64,000 nt of DNA from the NCBI GenBank assembly GCA_003586115.2, contig QVOM02000116.1, positions 47,469,692 through 47,533,691 of the forward strand. The letters are read 5' to 3'. This DNA is from Salvator merianae (taxonomy: Eukaryota > Chordata > Lepidosauria > Squamata > Teiidae). The notes under the pieces are model-generated. The model worked only from the letters and a program-made list of their open reading frames with translations. It was not told where the DNA came from and did no database searches. The translations under genes and the position numbers were made by a program. Shown one piece after another: positions 45,331 through 56,350 of this stretch (the stretch's first letter is position 1; each line of letters opens with the position of its first letter).

Positions 45331-46768
45331 ACTTATCTTTGTTGCCAGTGAAATAGCCTTATCCTTCATGATCTGGCCTAAAACTGCCACCATCTTCTTT
45401 CTTACAATTATTCTATTTCTTAATTACCCAACACACTCTCCATCTTTGCCTATTTGCTATTCCAAGAGAACAAAACCGTCTACCGCCTTCACTCCTTCAT
45501 TATCAACGACAAACTATAAACTCACCAAGCATGCACATTTCTACCAACATGGTCATCTTCACATTAGCTTTAGAGTTTGCACTTTGTTTTCACTTTCACA
45601 ATGAGTTTTTCCAAGTCTTTGTTATTAGTTGACAAAGAATTATGATCACACACAACAAAAAAAGAAGCATCCCTGAGGCGGCTTAGCAATGGGATTGTTC
45701 ACACAACAGTATGCCAGTGTCATAAATACTCTGTGTTACAACAGGTGGATTAGAGAACAGTTGGGAACACGAGGGCCAAGTCTCTGAGGATCTGCTGAAC
45801 TGCTTCTTTTGTTATGTATGAACACAGCCAAAGTGATATCATCTGTATAAATTATCTGTCATCAAATAGAATATATTTCCTTCCTGTGTATTTTATACAA
45901 GGTATTAGAACTATATTTTGAAATTAGTTACATTCTTGTTTCTTTTTTTAGCCTATATATTAACCTTTAGGGTATATCATGCTCTCACAGTGGATGTGAA
46001 ACTGGTTAAACTATCATTACATCCCCTGGAGGAACCCCGAGAATTGTAGTGCTTAGAGGGAGAAGAAGGCAGTACAAATATCTAATTATCCCTTCAAAAA
46101 TTATGTTCACTAGGATTCTTTGGGGGAAAGACATGATAATAAATTGGAACATGGCTAGCATTAACCTGTACTGTAGAATATACTTTTAGATGATATATCT
46201 AGATAGTTATTTGATATTAGTAGTCTGTCGTGGTTAATCAGAGCAAAAACAAGTTTAATCCCCTGCGACTTCCTATCCTAAAGGAAGAGTATGTTCTCCC
46301 CTGGGAATGAAAGAAGTGAGAAAGTGAGACATGAATTTCCAGGTTAATATGAACTGCTTAAACTCAGCATCTACTGAGATGGTGTTGTGATAATCAACTT
46401 CTAAAACGTTGTTCCTGATTTTTCTCTGTTTGAGCTTTATTCTTTCTTGCTATCTCTGCCAGAATTTGTTAAAAATCCTTTAGAAAACTGGAGGGGCAGT
46501 ATAATCAATATTGCTGCTGGTGCCACGATTTCCCTCTAGTGTTGGACCCAAACTGCTGTTCCGTTGTGATGGAGCATTGTTCACTGTGGCACTGGAAGCA
46601 TAATATGACTGCCAGGTTTTGCTCTGGTTTTCTTTTCCTCTAACCTATGTAAATTTTCTGAACTGTGTTCCCTTGCAAGCTAGGGCGAGAGCTATTGTGA
46701 TAATGTGGGCTATCTTAAAATATTTTCCCTCTTTTGTTCCTCACACTTGATTTTCTTATTTGTAAGAT
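45331..46768. other. Intergenic sequence, no gene seen
   Basis: A 122-codon frame (45236-45604, plus) contains a hydrophobic stretch of about 40 residues (about residues 25-65), but no start context, splice signals or known motif support it. Confidence 0.45.
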
Positions 46769-46771
46769 AAT

Positions 46772-46976
46772 GGACCTGTTCGCACTTTCCATCTTAGAAT
46801 GGGCTAATTAGCCCATTCTAAGGTGGAATAGACCCCAGCATGTAAACATCGTCTGTACTATGGGGCCTAAAAACTCAACTGAAGCCTGTTCCTGGTCGCT
46901 GTGTCCATCTTCTGATGCAAACGACTTGGCTAGCAAGCATTCCCAATGTTTGCTACCACCAAGTGCAAATAGACCC
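46772..46976. mobile_element. GC3-type TIR element with terminal palindrome
   Basis: The left end GGACCTGTTCGCACTT and the right end AAGTGCAAATAGACCC are inverted. At 46796-46819 a perfect 24-nt palindrome (AGAATGGGCTAA and its inverse) follows the left end. At 205 bp it is a short, internally deleted copy. The flanks AAT and ACT differ at one base, so the TSD has probably mutated. Confidence 0.75.
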
Positions 46977-46979
46977 ACT

Positions 46980-47466
46980 GATATCTAGGCTAAGATGTTG
47001 TCCTACTGCACTTCTTCCCCCAAGGAATGCTAGTTCTAGTGGTAAATTGTTCTAAGTCAGACTTGGAGCAATCTAGAATATCTAGATTAGATATTGCCAG
47101 AATATCTGGGGTTTATATTTTTTGTAGACTGACGCAAAAATGGCATATGTTATTTTGTTGAAATAGAGCTGTCCACCCATCCTCTTTCTTAGCCTTCCTC
47201 TTGGCTGAGAACACAGCAAACACTTGGATTTGTGTACATTATTTCCACCAGTCTGCCTTAAATGTTGACTTAGTACATTTCAAAAAGTTATCAGTAATGT
47301 AAACAGAGAATTCTGTTGGTCTATTCAGATAAAGAGAATATTAGTTGCCCCCATGTGAGCAAATGAACAGGATACTTTGCTTGGCTTGATTTTCTTCTAT
47401 CAATGTTTACTTGCCTAGCTGACATGTAAAAAAAACCAAAATAATTAAAAGGAATGGGTTGGGGGT
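46980..47466. other. Intergenic sequence, no gene seen
   Basis: Nothing recognised. Confidence 0.5.
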
Positions 47467-47880
47467 AGAACTGGTTCAAATCTGAATTGGTTCAATTTTA
47501 ACCAGATAGTTCGAATTCAAACCAAACCACCCCCAGGTCCAGAAGAGTCAGTTCAAACTCAAACCAAACCAAGTGGACTCAGTGGAACCAGTTTGAACCA
47601 CCCAGTTTTATTCAAGACAGTTTGAATTTGTTAGTATTTTGCCATTTTAAAACCGGTTTGAGGTTTGAACCAAACCACCATTTTCAAGTTCAAGCATAGG
47701 TCTAGCTGGGGGGCTAAAACTGCAGAAAATTATGAGGATAGATATTTAGTTATGGGTAAAAAGGAACTGAATGGTATCCAATTTTGCTCCCTGATATACC
47801 TCAGAGAGGATGTTATTCCATATCTTGGGGGCCATCATAGAGAAGGCCCTCACCAATGCAACCACCCCTTGAACACCTAA
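47467..47880. repeat. GGTTTGAAC-rich repeat and LINE-like fragment
   Basis: At 47467-47700 repeated words such as GGTTCAAAT, CAAACCAAACCA and GGTTTGAACC suggest a degraded hAT-type element related to the family at 7947. At 47790-47875 a separate repeat (ACCTCAGAGAGGATGTTATT, CTTGGGGGCCATCATAGAGA, AGGCCCTCACC) matches 51785-51860 and 59100-59150. Confidence 0.45.
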
Positions 47881-48151
47881 GGATGACAGAATTACCAGGA
47901 ACACCTTGCTAGAGTATACAGTACCTAATGGAATTCCAGAGCCATGAGAATAAATTTGCCTTGATGCAGATACAAGGGAGAAGGTGCATTGGATCCAGAT
48001 TCCTATTTCTGGGCACTAATTATCCACCTGAATTTGACCATGTTCATCTACTTTGTATATTCAGTTGCCTTTCTTCTTCTTTTCTCAGAAATGTAAGAGG
48101 TTGTCATGTTTTAAAGAAGAACAATTTTTGCTATCGTTTGGAGCAAGCAAG

Positions 48152-48460
48152 GAGGGATGTGCACAAACAAAGCCTGTGTTTTTGCTTTGTTGGTGAATCG
48201 TGACATCGAAAAAGCAGTTTTTCATGTTCAATTCCACAATGTGTTCCCAGAGAAAATGCCCTTTTTGTGGGTTAAAATATAGCGAAAACGTGAAGAATCA
48301 GTCAAATTCTTCACTTTCACAAGGGGGGTGGACAGGTTCGATTTGATCAAACTCTGGAAATGCAAAAAAAAAACCCACATTTTTGTTTCGATCTGAATAT
48401 CCACAAATGTGAAATGTTCTATAGAATTTGCGAACACAAACCAAACTTTGCACCTCTCTA
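48152..48460. mobile_element. hAT-type non-autonomous element
   Basis: The left end GAGGGATGTGCACAAAC and the right end TTTGCACCTCTCTA are inverted. The interior follows the 7947-8293 copy (TTTTTGCTTTGTTGGTGAAT, AAATGCCCTTTTTGTGG, TCACAAGGGGGGTGGACAGG). The flanking octamers do not match. Confidence 0.65.
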
Positions 48461-50636
48461 CTCTTGATTATATGGCCTACAATTTAAAACTGTATCTCTG
48501 AATATTTCTACTCTTGGAGGAATCCTATTCTGGAATAGATGGGGCGGATTGGTACTCCTTTCCTTAAGTGGTTTCTGCTGGAGGATCATATCCCTACTCA
48601 CTGGGTAGGTGGCATAAGAACCATGCTAACTCTCCCCTTCCCACAGCACCCAGTCTATGCTGGATTCTTCCCAAAATACACCTCAGAAAGGAAAGGAGAG
48701 GGCAAGAGGCATATAGATAGTCACTTCCTGTGAGCTAACTTTTCTCTTCCCACATCAGTAGGAGCTGATTGGATGATTGCTGCCCTCCTACCATGTATCT
48801 GTTCCGGTGCCACACCAAAAGGGCCTGGCCTTAGTGTAACATTGTTAAATAAATTCAATGTGAGCCATGCAAAATGAGCAAACTTTGTTTCTTTAAAAGG
48901 AGAACAACAATAAGAAACTAACAATGCTGTCCAACAGACGACCAGCTTAAAAAAAAAAAGAATAGAATGTGCAGTATACAAACAAAAGAGAAAGAGATGG
49001 CAAGATAAAAATCATGGTAAAGGACGTCTTTGAGCTGGATTAATAGCGACCCAGAACTGTGAATGAGATGGAGCTAAGATGACTTTGGTGCTTGATAAAG
49101 TGGGTTTGTGAGCAATTTATCCCATATCTTAGTGATATACAGCTCCAATTCTCACTTGCTTTCACAAACATCATGGTGGCAAGCAAAGGCAGCATCTACA
49201 TGGCCTCCCATCTCAGGGCAGAAACAACAGGAACAACCAGGGGGCAGCGCAGCCTTGGTCCCCGGGTTAAGGCCCCACGGTAGCAAGGGGAACTCATCTG
49301 TGGGCAGAACATATACTTCCAGAAGCAAAGAGCCTGTTGGAATCACACACAGGGACCAGAATTACAACCAAAAGTACACTGCAGTCAGATCCCCATCCCT
49401 GAAGTCATATGCATAGAGTGCAAATAGTAAATAGTCAAGCAACACACTCCTGAGCCAGCTGATCAGCTGTAGCAGTTACTGAGGACAGTAACTACTCTTC
49501 TCCAAAAAGGTACTCCCATCCAAAGGCAGGAAAGCACACTGAAAAACATTGAAAAATACATATTCCAGGGAAATAAAGTTTTCAAAATGCAGGCATGGGC
49601 TAAAAACCGTGATTCGCCCAGGACTATATTGGGAATGCCAGATGCAATTGTGGCAAACCCAGTATAGTACTGGGATAGCAAAGCAATTTGTTGTAATATC
49701 ACTGTTAAGCGAAATCCAGCAACGATGCTGGTTTCCTGTAAGACTGATGCTCATCTGGTGCCTGCTGGCTTAATTCGTTATAATCCCACTTGTAGCTACT
49801 CAGAAGTCAGCCAAGTGGGTGAAAACCAACAATGGGAAGTGGGTGGGTACTTGGACGGCTTTTGGGTATCTACAAGTGGGACTATGGCAAAATGAACCAG
49901 CAAACTGCCCCCACAAATGCCTCCTGCATCTGGTGGGCACGGTAAGAGACAACTGCGGGATCTTCTTTAGATCCTGGGATTGCCTCTTGCCGGAAAAACT
50001 ATACAAAATGGCGTGGAATGACCCTTCCATAGGCTAAACTGTCTGTATTGAGAAGTGTGCAGAATGAATCTTCATAGAACTCAAAAGCAGACATCCTGAT
50101 AGTCTTCAGATTTGAAGTAGATAAGGTCAATATAATGTCAGAAAAAAGATGAACCTCATCTTGGGTTTGTGCTGATGTCATTTTGCAACTCAGCATACTG
50201 AGCCTGTGATCAGCAAATAAGAGAAATATTTTGTTCAGCCTTTCTGAATTTCCTAAACTACTGGGACATTTATTATCCAGGTCTTACAGCATCTGCTTGT
50301 TAATCACAAAATGTAGCTAATATTGCCTAATGAGCACAGAGCAATGCATCTGGAAAACATTTTTTTCCCCTAAAAAGAACCCAAATCATCAACATAACTG
50401 GCTTAGCATTTTAATTCTCAAATGGTGGCAAAGCTTCATTTGATTTAAAACAAATAAAATCAGAGAACTGGACTCTGCTCAACCTGTTGACGTATCTGAC
50501 AAGAGGAGCAAAACAATGATGATCCTGACACTACATCCATTTGGAACCACAGCATTAGAAATTCTGCTATAGGATACAGGCAACTTTTCTGAGCTGCCTC
50601 CCATATTCATTTGCGCAAAAGAATGGGAGATTATAA
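48461..50636. other. Intergenic sequence with one inverted repeat
   Basis: No gene. CCCACTTGTAGCTAC at about 49785-49799 is roughly complementary to GTATCTACAAGTGGG at about 49866-49880; with ATATCACTGTTAAGCGAA nearby (49695) this may be an old DNA element. A-rich stretches are common. Confidence 0.4.
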
Positions 50637-50887
50637 GGCCATTTCTGCACTTACCCTAGTTTAGTACTAAGGGGCCACCAAGTCCACCTCTGGGCCTCAT
50701 TGATCAGGATTACTGGTAGACCTCAACATCAAGGTCCACCAATGCACTAGTAGCCCCTAGTCCCAGAACACAGGGTCATACAGAAGTCATGTATTCCATG
50801 TTTGGAACTACCTGGGGACCCACTTTGGAGAAAGACTAGGAGGCCCATTTCAGCAGCGCACGACAGAGAGGCAAGTGCAGAAAGGGC
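50637..50887. mobile_element. GC3-type TIR element
   Basis: The left end GGCCATTTCTGCACTTACC and the right end GGCAAGTGCAGAAAGGGC are inverted. At 251 bp it has an unrelated interior apart from TGATCAGGATTACTGGTAGA, which recalls the 30.7-kb copy. The flanks (TAA at the left; ATT or TTA at the right) do not give a clean TSD. Confidence 0.65.
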
Positions 50888-51594
50888 ATTAGATGAAAAG
50901 TAGGGCCTTCTTTATTTGAGGTGGCAGGTGGGTTGGATGAAAGCCAATAAACTGAAACTGAATTCCAACAAGATGGAGATTCTGTAGGTAGGACGCTCCC
51001 AGAGAACTGGAGAATTTGGCTCTTTCAGATGAAGTTGCTCTTCCACTGGGAGAATAGATACATGGTTTTGAGGGTGCTCCTAAAGGAATCATTAGATGAA
51101 TTTTGGCTTAGCATGCCATAACCAGAGTTAGAACAATGAAGGCCCCCATCTCAGCTGAAGTATTGATTCATTTCATTTGACAAATCCTCACCACCTCTTC
51201 ATTTGAATACCGCCTTTCCATGGCATGCTCAAAGTGGTTTATAAGCCAGTACCAAAGAAAATACAGGAACAAAAAACAATAATCATATATTAACATGTAA
51301 TATAAAATCCAAACAAAAAGTTCTGATACTGTATATACATATCAATCAAAGCTGTTTGTCTCTGCAGAACATCTGGCAGCTTTCAGGCCCACTCCCAGAC
51401 AGTTCTTTTATTCAGGATGAACATACTTGCTTTCAGAACTTGGCTTTTTGGAACAGGAATGTTTCTGAATTAAAGCCAGTAGTAATATCAAAAGTAGACT
51501 CCTTGAAACTGATGTTTGATCTGCTGACTCAGTGATGCTTATGCTGACTTAGTCATATTAGTTTCCAGGCCTGCTGGATGACCCTTTCTTTACT
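50888..51594. other. Intergenic sequence with a LINE-like 3' end
   Basis: At about 51190-51265, AATACCGCCTTTCCATGGCA and CTCAAAGTGGTTTATAA are the complement of an L2-like 3' end (minus strand). Nothing else recognised. Confidence 0.4.
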
Positions 51595-51910
51595 TATTTA
51601 TTACATTTCTATCCCACCCCATACTCACAGGTCTCTGGGTGGGTTACAGCAATAAAAATAAAACATAAAATGGGCACATTAAAAAAGAAACAGTGCCTGA
51701 AAGAGGAGAGGGGAAGCTGTTCCTCAGGCAAAGGCAAAGGCAAATAGGTACATCTTCAAAGATTTCCTGAACCTATGAAGTACGGGTGCCTGATGCACCT
51801 CAGGAGAGACACTATTCCATAGTCTGGGGGCTACCACTGAGAAGACCCTGTCCCGGGTCCCCACCCCTTTCACTATTGAAGATGGTAGTACAACCAGCTA
51901 GGCCTCCCCT
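51595..51910 (-). mobile_element. LINE-like interspersed repeat
   Basis: It begins TTTATTACATTTCTATCCCA, the complement of an L2-like tail, and continues through GGGAAGCTGTTCCTCAGGCA and GCACCTCAGGAGAGACACTA to GGGGGCTACCACTGAGAAGA. The same order is seen at 58536-58690 plus 59090-59150, where another repeat splits it. Confidence 0.5.
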
Positions 51911-53293
51911 GCAGATCTTAAGGCGCAAGCAGGTTTTTGCTTCAAGATATCTGCAAGTGGGACATGAAGGTGTGTGGTGTCATCCCAAAGATCCAGGAAG
52001 TAGTGGCAGCTGGTCGTAGCACATGGAGGTAGACTATTTGCACAGCAGCGAGGAAGAGCAAAGAGCAGAGACCTCCGTTGTGAGAGAAAAGGAAAATATC
52101 ATTTCAAGCAGTGACTGGCTCAGCATTCATATGTTCAAACTGTAGTAAGGTCTGTCTCTCCAGAATCAGACTCTGCAGTCACAGCAAGCACTGCAAATTC
52201 AGATCTCCAAAAACAAAACAGTCAAACACAAATTATGGCACAGTATTCTTCTGCCTCTTGAGACTGAAGGATGCTGATCTTGAAATCCGTAGTCTTTCAA
52301 ATGATCTCATGTGGCTTTTTTTTTTTTTTAGAATTTTTACAACACCAAAATGAACAAAAACACACACCCCAAATGTCAATCTCTGTATTATTGCATCAAG
52401 CCATATTCATGTCTTATTATTCTGTTTCTTCCCATTTAAGATGAGGAAAAGAGTTTGATCTTCAGAGGGTGCTATGAATCATTCAAGGAGGAGAGACTTA
52501 ATTTTGTTCCAGATTTGCAAATGATTTGAGTAGGTTGATATTTGAGCTTCATTAATGTATATATTGTTTGGCACATTTTTGCCAGACTTCCTTTTCCTTT
52601 TTAAACAATGACAACCTTCCAAATGTTCTGATGCTGAGGACAAAAGACTATATTAGTCAGTGTCTTACTTTTTTATGCTGTAGATTTAGATCATATGTAC
52701 ACAAGGGCAGGGGGGGAGCTGGCTAGAGGGCTCAGTTCAGACATGGCTAGGCTGTTCCAGGAGACCCATCACATTTTTACCACCCTAGTCAGTTCAGGGA
52801 GTTATGACACCTGGGCATAGATCTTCCATGCCAATCAGCCACACTGTGTGGGGGCAGGCAGTACCCTTCCAACTGACTCACAATGGCTAAGTGTCTTGGC
52901 TAACCAAATCAATGGGACAGGATGCTGTCGGAGCGAGAAATCCCATCCCAACTTCCATTCCCATCCCAGGGAAGTACTGGGAGCTTAGCACCAGTTCAGG
53001 AAGGAAAATGTTTAAACCCCTGGGCGTATTGTCTAGATGCAGCCAGAACAGCCTTTGCCTTTTGTATTGCTACTGTCTCCTAGGCTCAATAATGTGAAAT
53101 ATGACAACCAGTTGCAAGAAGTCCCCAGGCCAATCACATGAGAGAGGGGTCCCAAGTTGTGAGGGTCTTAAAACTAGGATTCGGTTTTTAGAGGTACATA
53201 ATTGGAGAACTGAACTTGAGGGAAGGTGGACCTGAACACTCAAATGGGTTTTATTAAAAGAATGCTGATATCAATTACAGAACAAGGTCTTCT
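51911..53293. other. Intergenic sequence, no gene seen
   Basis: A T tract at 52317-52331. No coding motif or repeat named. Confidence 0.45.
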
Positions 53294-53470
53294 CTTTTGT
53301 AGTATTTTTGCGGCTGTTGTGCCGTGTTCCATAGTTCTTCTGAGAACCTAAGCTTTCGGACATAGCTATGATGTCCATCTTCAGAGGATTTGACTTCCTG
53401 AGTTGAGTGCAGTTGTTTTTGACTCTTCCAGTCCAAAGCTTGAGGCAGAAGTTGAGTTGCAATCAGATAC
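53294..53470 (-). mobile_element. Penelope-like terminal repeat with hammerhead-like fold
   Basis: On the minus strand the copy reads AAATCCT, CTGAAGA, a perfect GGACAT/ATGTCC hairpin, GAAAGCTTAGG, then GAACACGGCACAACAGCC. It is the best-preserved single copy of the fold (53347-53390) and is not part of an inverted pair. Upstream on the minus strand, GACTGGAAGAGTCAAAAACA matches the arm junction sequence of the dimers at 4.9 and 31.1 kb. Confidence 0.65.
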
Positions 53471-54156
53471 CTGATTTTCAAAGTTATTTTACTGCACCTG
53501 AGAAGCAGCAGGATTAAGCCCTTCCACCTGGACCCCTGGAAACTATTCACTGGACTAACCCTTGCAGACACATCTCACAAGTTGTCTACTCCTCAATTCA
53601 AAGAACTGCAGGGAGAGTTTAGGTTCCTGTCTCTGGGCTTCCATGCTTAAGACTCTATTTGGGCATGTCTCACACAAAACTAGATTTCTGATCTTAGAGC
53701 TATTTTAGTGGGTCCATTCTGCTTTTCAAAGAAAGCAGTGATTTTAGCAGGTACTACTTTCTTCTTAGGTGGAGGTACAGTAGTGGCAGTAAAATACATA
53801 TATGGGAACACCTCTGTCCTTTTATACTGTTATGCTATCCATTGGTATCTATGAGAGAAATAAGGGATGAGGGGGAAAGAATGAGTGGCAAAGTCTGTCT
53901 GTCCCTAGCTAGAGGCATTCTCAGAAGAGTAAAAGATCTGATAGATTTATATATCTACATCTTTTGTGCATATTTCACTTTCCTATTCAGACAGATGATG
54001 GTTCCTTAAGCTACCTCATGGACTGGCATGATGGGATTTACATGATGCTCAGAGTAGCACACCGATGAGGCAAAGCTAAAAAGAAATGTTTGCTTTGTTC
54101 TGCCCTTGGCACTCAAGAAGGTAATGGTAGTACCAATCCAGGAAGTAAAAAGTAAT
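53471..54156. other. Intergenic sequence, no gene seen
   Basis: Nothing recognised. Confidence 0.5.
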
Positions 54157-54159
54157 ATA

Positions 54160-54599
54160 GGGCCTGTTTGCACTTAGTTGCTAGTGAGCATCTGCACGCT
54201 CAGTAGCAAAGTATGTCCGCATTCTGCAGGACCTGAGCAATCAGCAGCATCTGCAGATGCTCCTGATCGCTACTAACTGTGCACAGCTAAATCGTTGTCC
54301 ACAGCTGGACTGGGAGCAGCTGGGCTGCTTCCAGTATGCAGCATTCATATTCCTGGTGCGAATACTGCAGGCCAAAGCGTGGCTGTGGCTGCACAGTTGA
54401 GTGCCATGTCCCTGGTCTCCATGGCAACAGCCAGATGTTTCCACGGCTACTGTCATGGTGGGTGGCCAACACACTGCAAATGCTGCAAGCCCATTTTTGG
54501 GCTGTTCCAGTCCTTACAGTGAGGATGGCCACCACACCGCGGGGACTGTTCCACCTTGGAATGTTCAAACATTCCAATGTGGAAAGCACAAAAAAGCTC
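54160..54599. mobile_element. GC3-type TIR element, TSD ATA
   Basis: The ends GGGCCTGTTTGCACTT and AAGCACAAAAAAGCTC are inverted repeats, the right one eroded; ATA flanks both (54157-54159, 54600-54602). The interior (CAGCTGGACTGGGAGCAGCT, CATGGCAACAGCCAGATG, CTACTGTCATGGTGGGTGGC) is shared with 1385-1640 and 18611-18990, defining a subfamily. Long overlapping open frames on both strands (75-109 codons) reflect its GC content and show no transposase motif. Confidence 0.8.
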
Positions 54600-54602
54600 A
54601 TA

Positions 54603-55985
54603 GATTCTGCTCTCAATTTGTCCTTTTGTTATTGATGGCCTCAGACCAATTAGCAGTACTATTCTATTAGCAGTACTAGGTAGCCTCCCACTCAATCAGC
54701 AATAATAGCTGTACATCTATAAATGAGGTGTATAAAACAGAAAATATAGTAGCTTCTCATTACAGATCTATTTGCTTGTACAGGATTTTACTCATTTCAT
54801 GAGAAACATCATTCCCAAACCTTCAACCAGTAGTGGCCAGAGGTTTGGGTGCAATGGAAGGGCGGTGCCAGGATTTGCCGCTCTTTTTGAAGTTCTAACA
54901 CACTGCAAATCTCTCTTTGATCTTATCCGGAAATAAGTCCTCCCATGTCAGACTAAAAAGAAATTCTTAGTGCAGAGAAGAGCAAATCCCCATGCAACCA
55001 TTCCTTTTTGCCCCCAGGCACTGGCCACTCCTGCTTACAAACTGTTACACACTCCAATCAGAAATGATGATATGAGCATTTTTGATGATATGTCTTTAAC
55101 ATTTAGTTGAGGTTCCCTTTATTGTGGCTTTTTAAAAAGATGTCACTACTGCCACCTTTCCAAATGGGTTTTCTTTTACATATTCTGCAACTGCTGTAAG
55201 CAGAGATGAAATGGAGAGTCGATTCAGTTTTGTTCTTCAGTGTGGGCAGCAGCGGGTGCTCCTGGGGCTTGGTGTGCAACCAGTCAACAGGGACCCCAGA
55301 GGTGCAAAATCCATCCTTCAGAGCTGCCCTAACTATAAAGCAAGAAAAAGAACTTTGGGGGTATGTTATGGCATAATTTGCTTTCTCTGCTGCCATATAG
55401 AGTGATGTCGGAGAGATGAGGCAAATTCCTGGGGCAATTTCCACCCATCCTGGTTTACTGTAGGACAGAAAATGGCTGACTTCCAAGCAATTTCGACTCC
55501 ATTGCTAAGAGACCTCTTAGCTGCAGAACGTCCATTACACAGCTGTGCGGACTTCAGAGACTGGGAGGCACCTGCTGTGCAGCTGCCACGCCTCCTTCTC
55601 TGCAGGGGTCCTGGAGTCTTCCTCCCCCCCCCTCAGATGGCCTTTTTGGAGCCATCGGGAGACTCCCAAAGTCTTTGCTCAAAGATTCCTTCAACAATGC
55701 TGAAGACGGACCTTTCATAACAAATATTTGTCATTACATTTTCCTAAAAAAAAAAAAAAAAGTTGAAATTGATTTGTCTAGATCACTCTTTAGTGAACTC
55801 AAATAAGACTTTTTCTGGAGAACAGTCAAGTGCTTTGAAGAGCTGACAGAGGACAGTCTTCCCCTGGAAAGTATCTTCTCTGTGATAGAGTTGGGTTATC
55901 TCTGCTCTAGGCCTTAAATATGAATATATTCTGATCCAAGGCCCACCCTTCTGCATCTGTTGAAGATTAAGGGACCCCCTCCCTT
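54603..55985. other. Intergenic sequence, no gene seen
   Basis: An 82-codon plus-strand frame at 55472-55720 (MADFQAISTPLLRDLLAAER) is GC-rich but has no partner exon or motif. A minus-strand frame of 127 codons (55103-55486) is also unsupported. An A tract lies at about 55746-55761. Confidence 0.45.
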
Positions 55986-55989
55986 AGGA

Positions 55990-56350
55990 AGCAGTGGACT
56001 GGGATAAGGCCCCCAAATGGCACCGTATCCCAGGCCTACTATGGACCTCTTTAAAGAGGTCCACAATTGGACCAGAGTCTGTATTCTGGACTATGAAGGG
56101 TGTATATGATGTCGTGGGGGAACCATTCTAGCAGGGCACCAGTAGAAATCAGCATGCCACCAAAACAGACCCTCCCAGCAACAGAAAAGGCCAAGAACAA
56201 AAGTTACTAGCCTTTGAAAGCTCTGTGCTAGCTTCAAAGCCAGCATCAGGAGCTAGCCTTTGATGGGCTGTCCAATGGGCTACTGCTAGCCCACTTCAGC
56301 ATGGTCCATGCCTACTGGACCACACTATGTAGGCCAAAACAGCTCATGTA
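55990..56350. repeat. Repeat with perfect 22-nt palindrome, related to 35.4 kb
   Basis: GGATAAGGCCCCCAAATGGC, then TATCCCAGGCCTACTATGG, and a perfect palindrome at 56042-56063 (TGGACCTCTTT and its inverse). The arms match 35435-35490 in opposite orientation. It is probably an old DNA element distantly like the GC3 group; termini and TSD were not found. Confidence 0.45.

Noticed and set aside
45236..45604. Membrane protein from the hydrophobic 122-codon frame
   Set aside because: The hydrophobicity follows from T-rich sequence; no homology or gene signals.
55472..55720. GC-rich 82-codon frame as a possible exon
   Set aside because: No splice sites in frame, no domain motif and no continuation.
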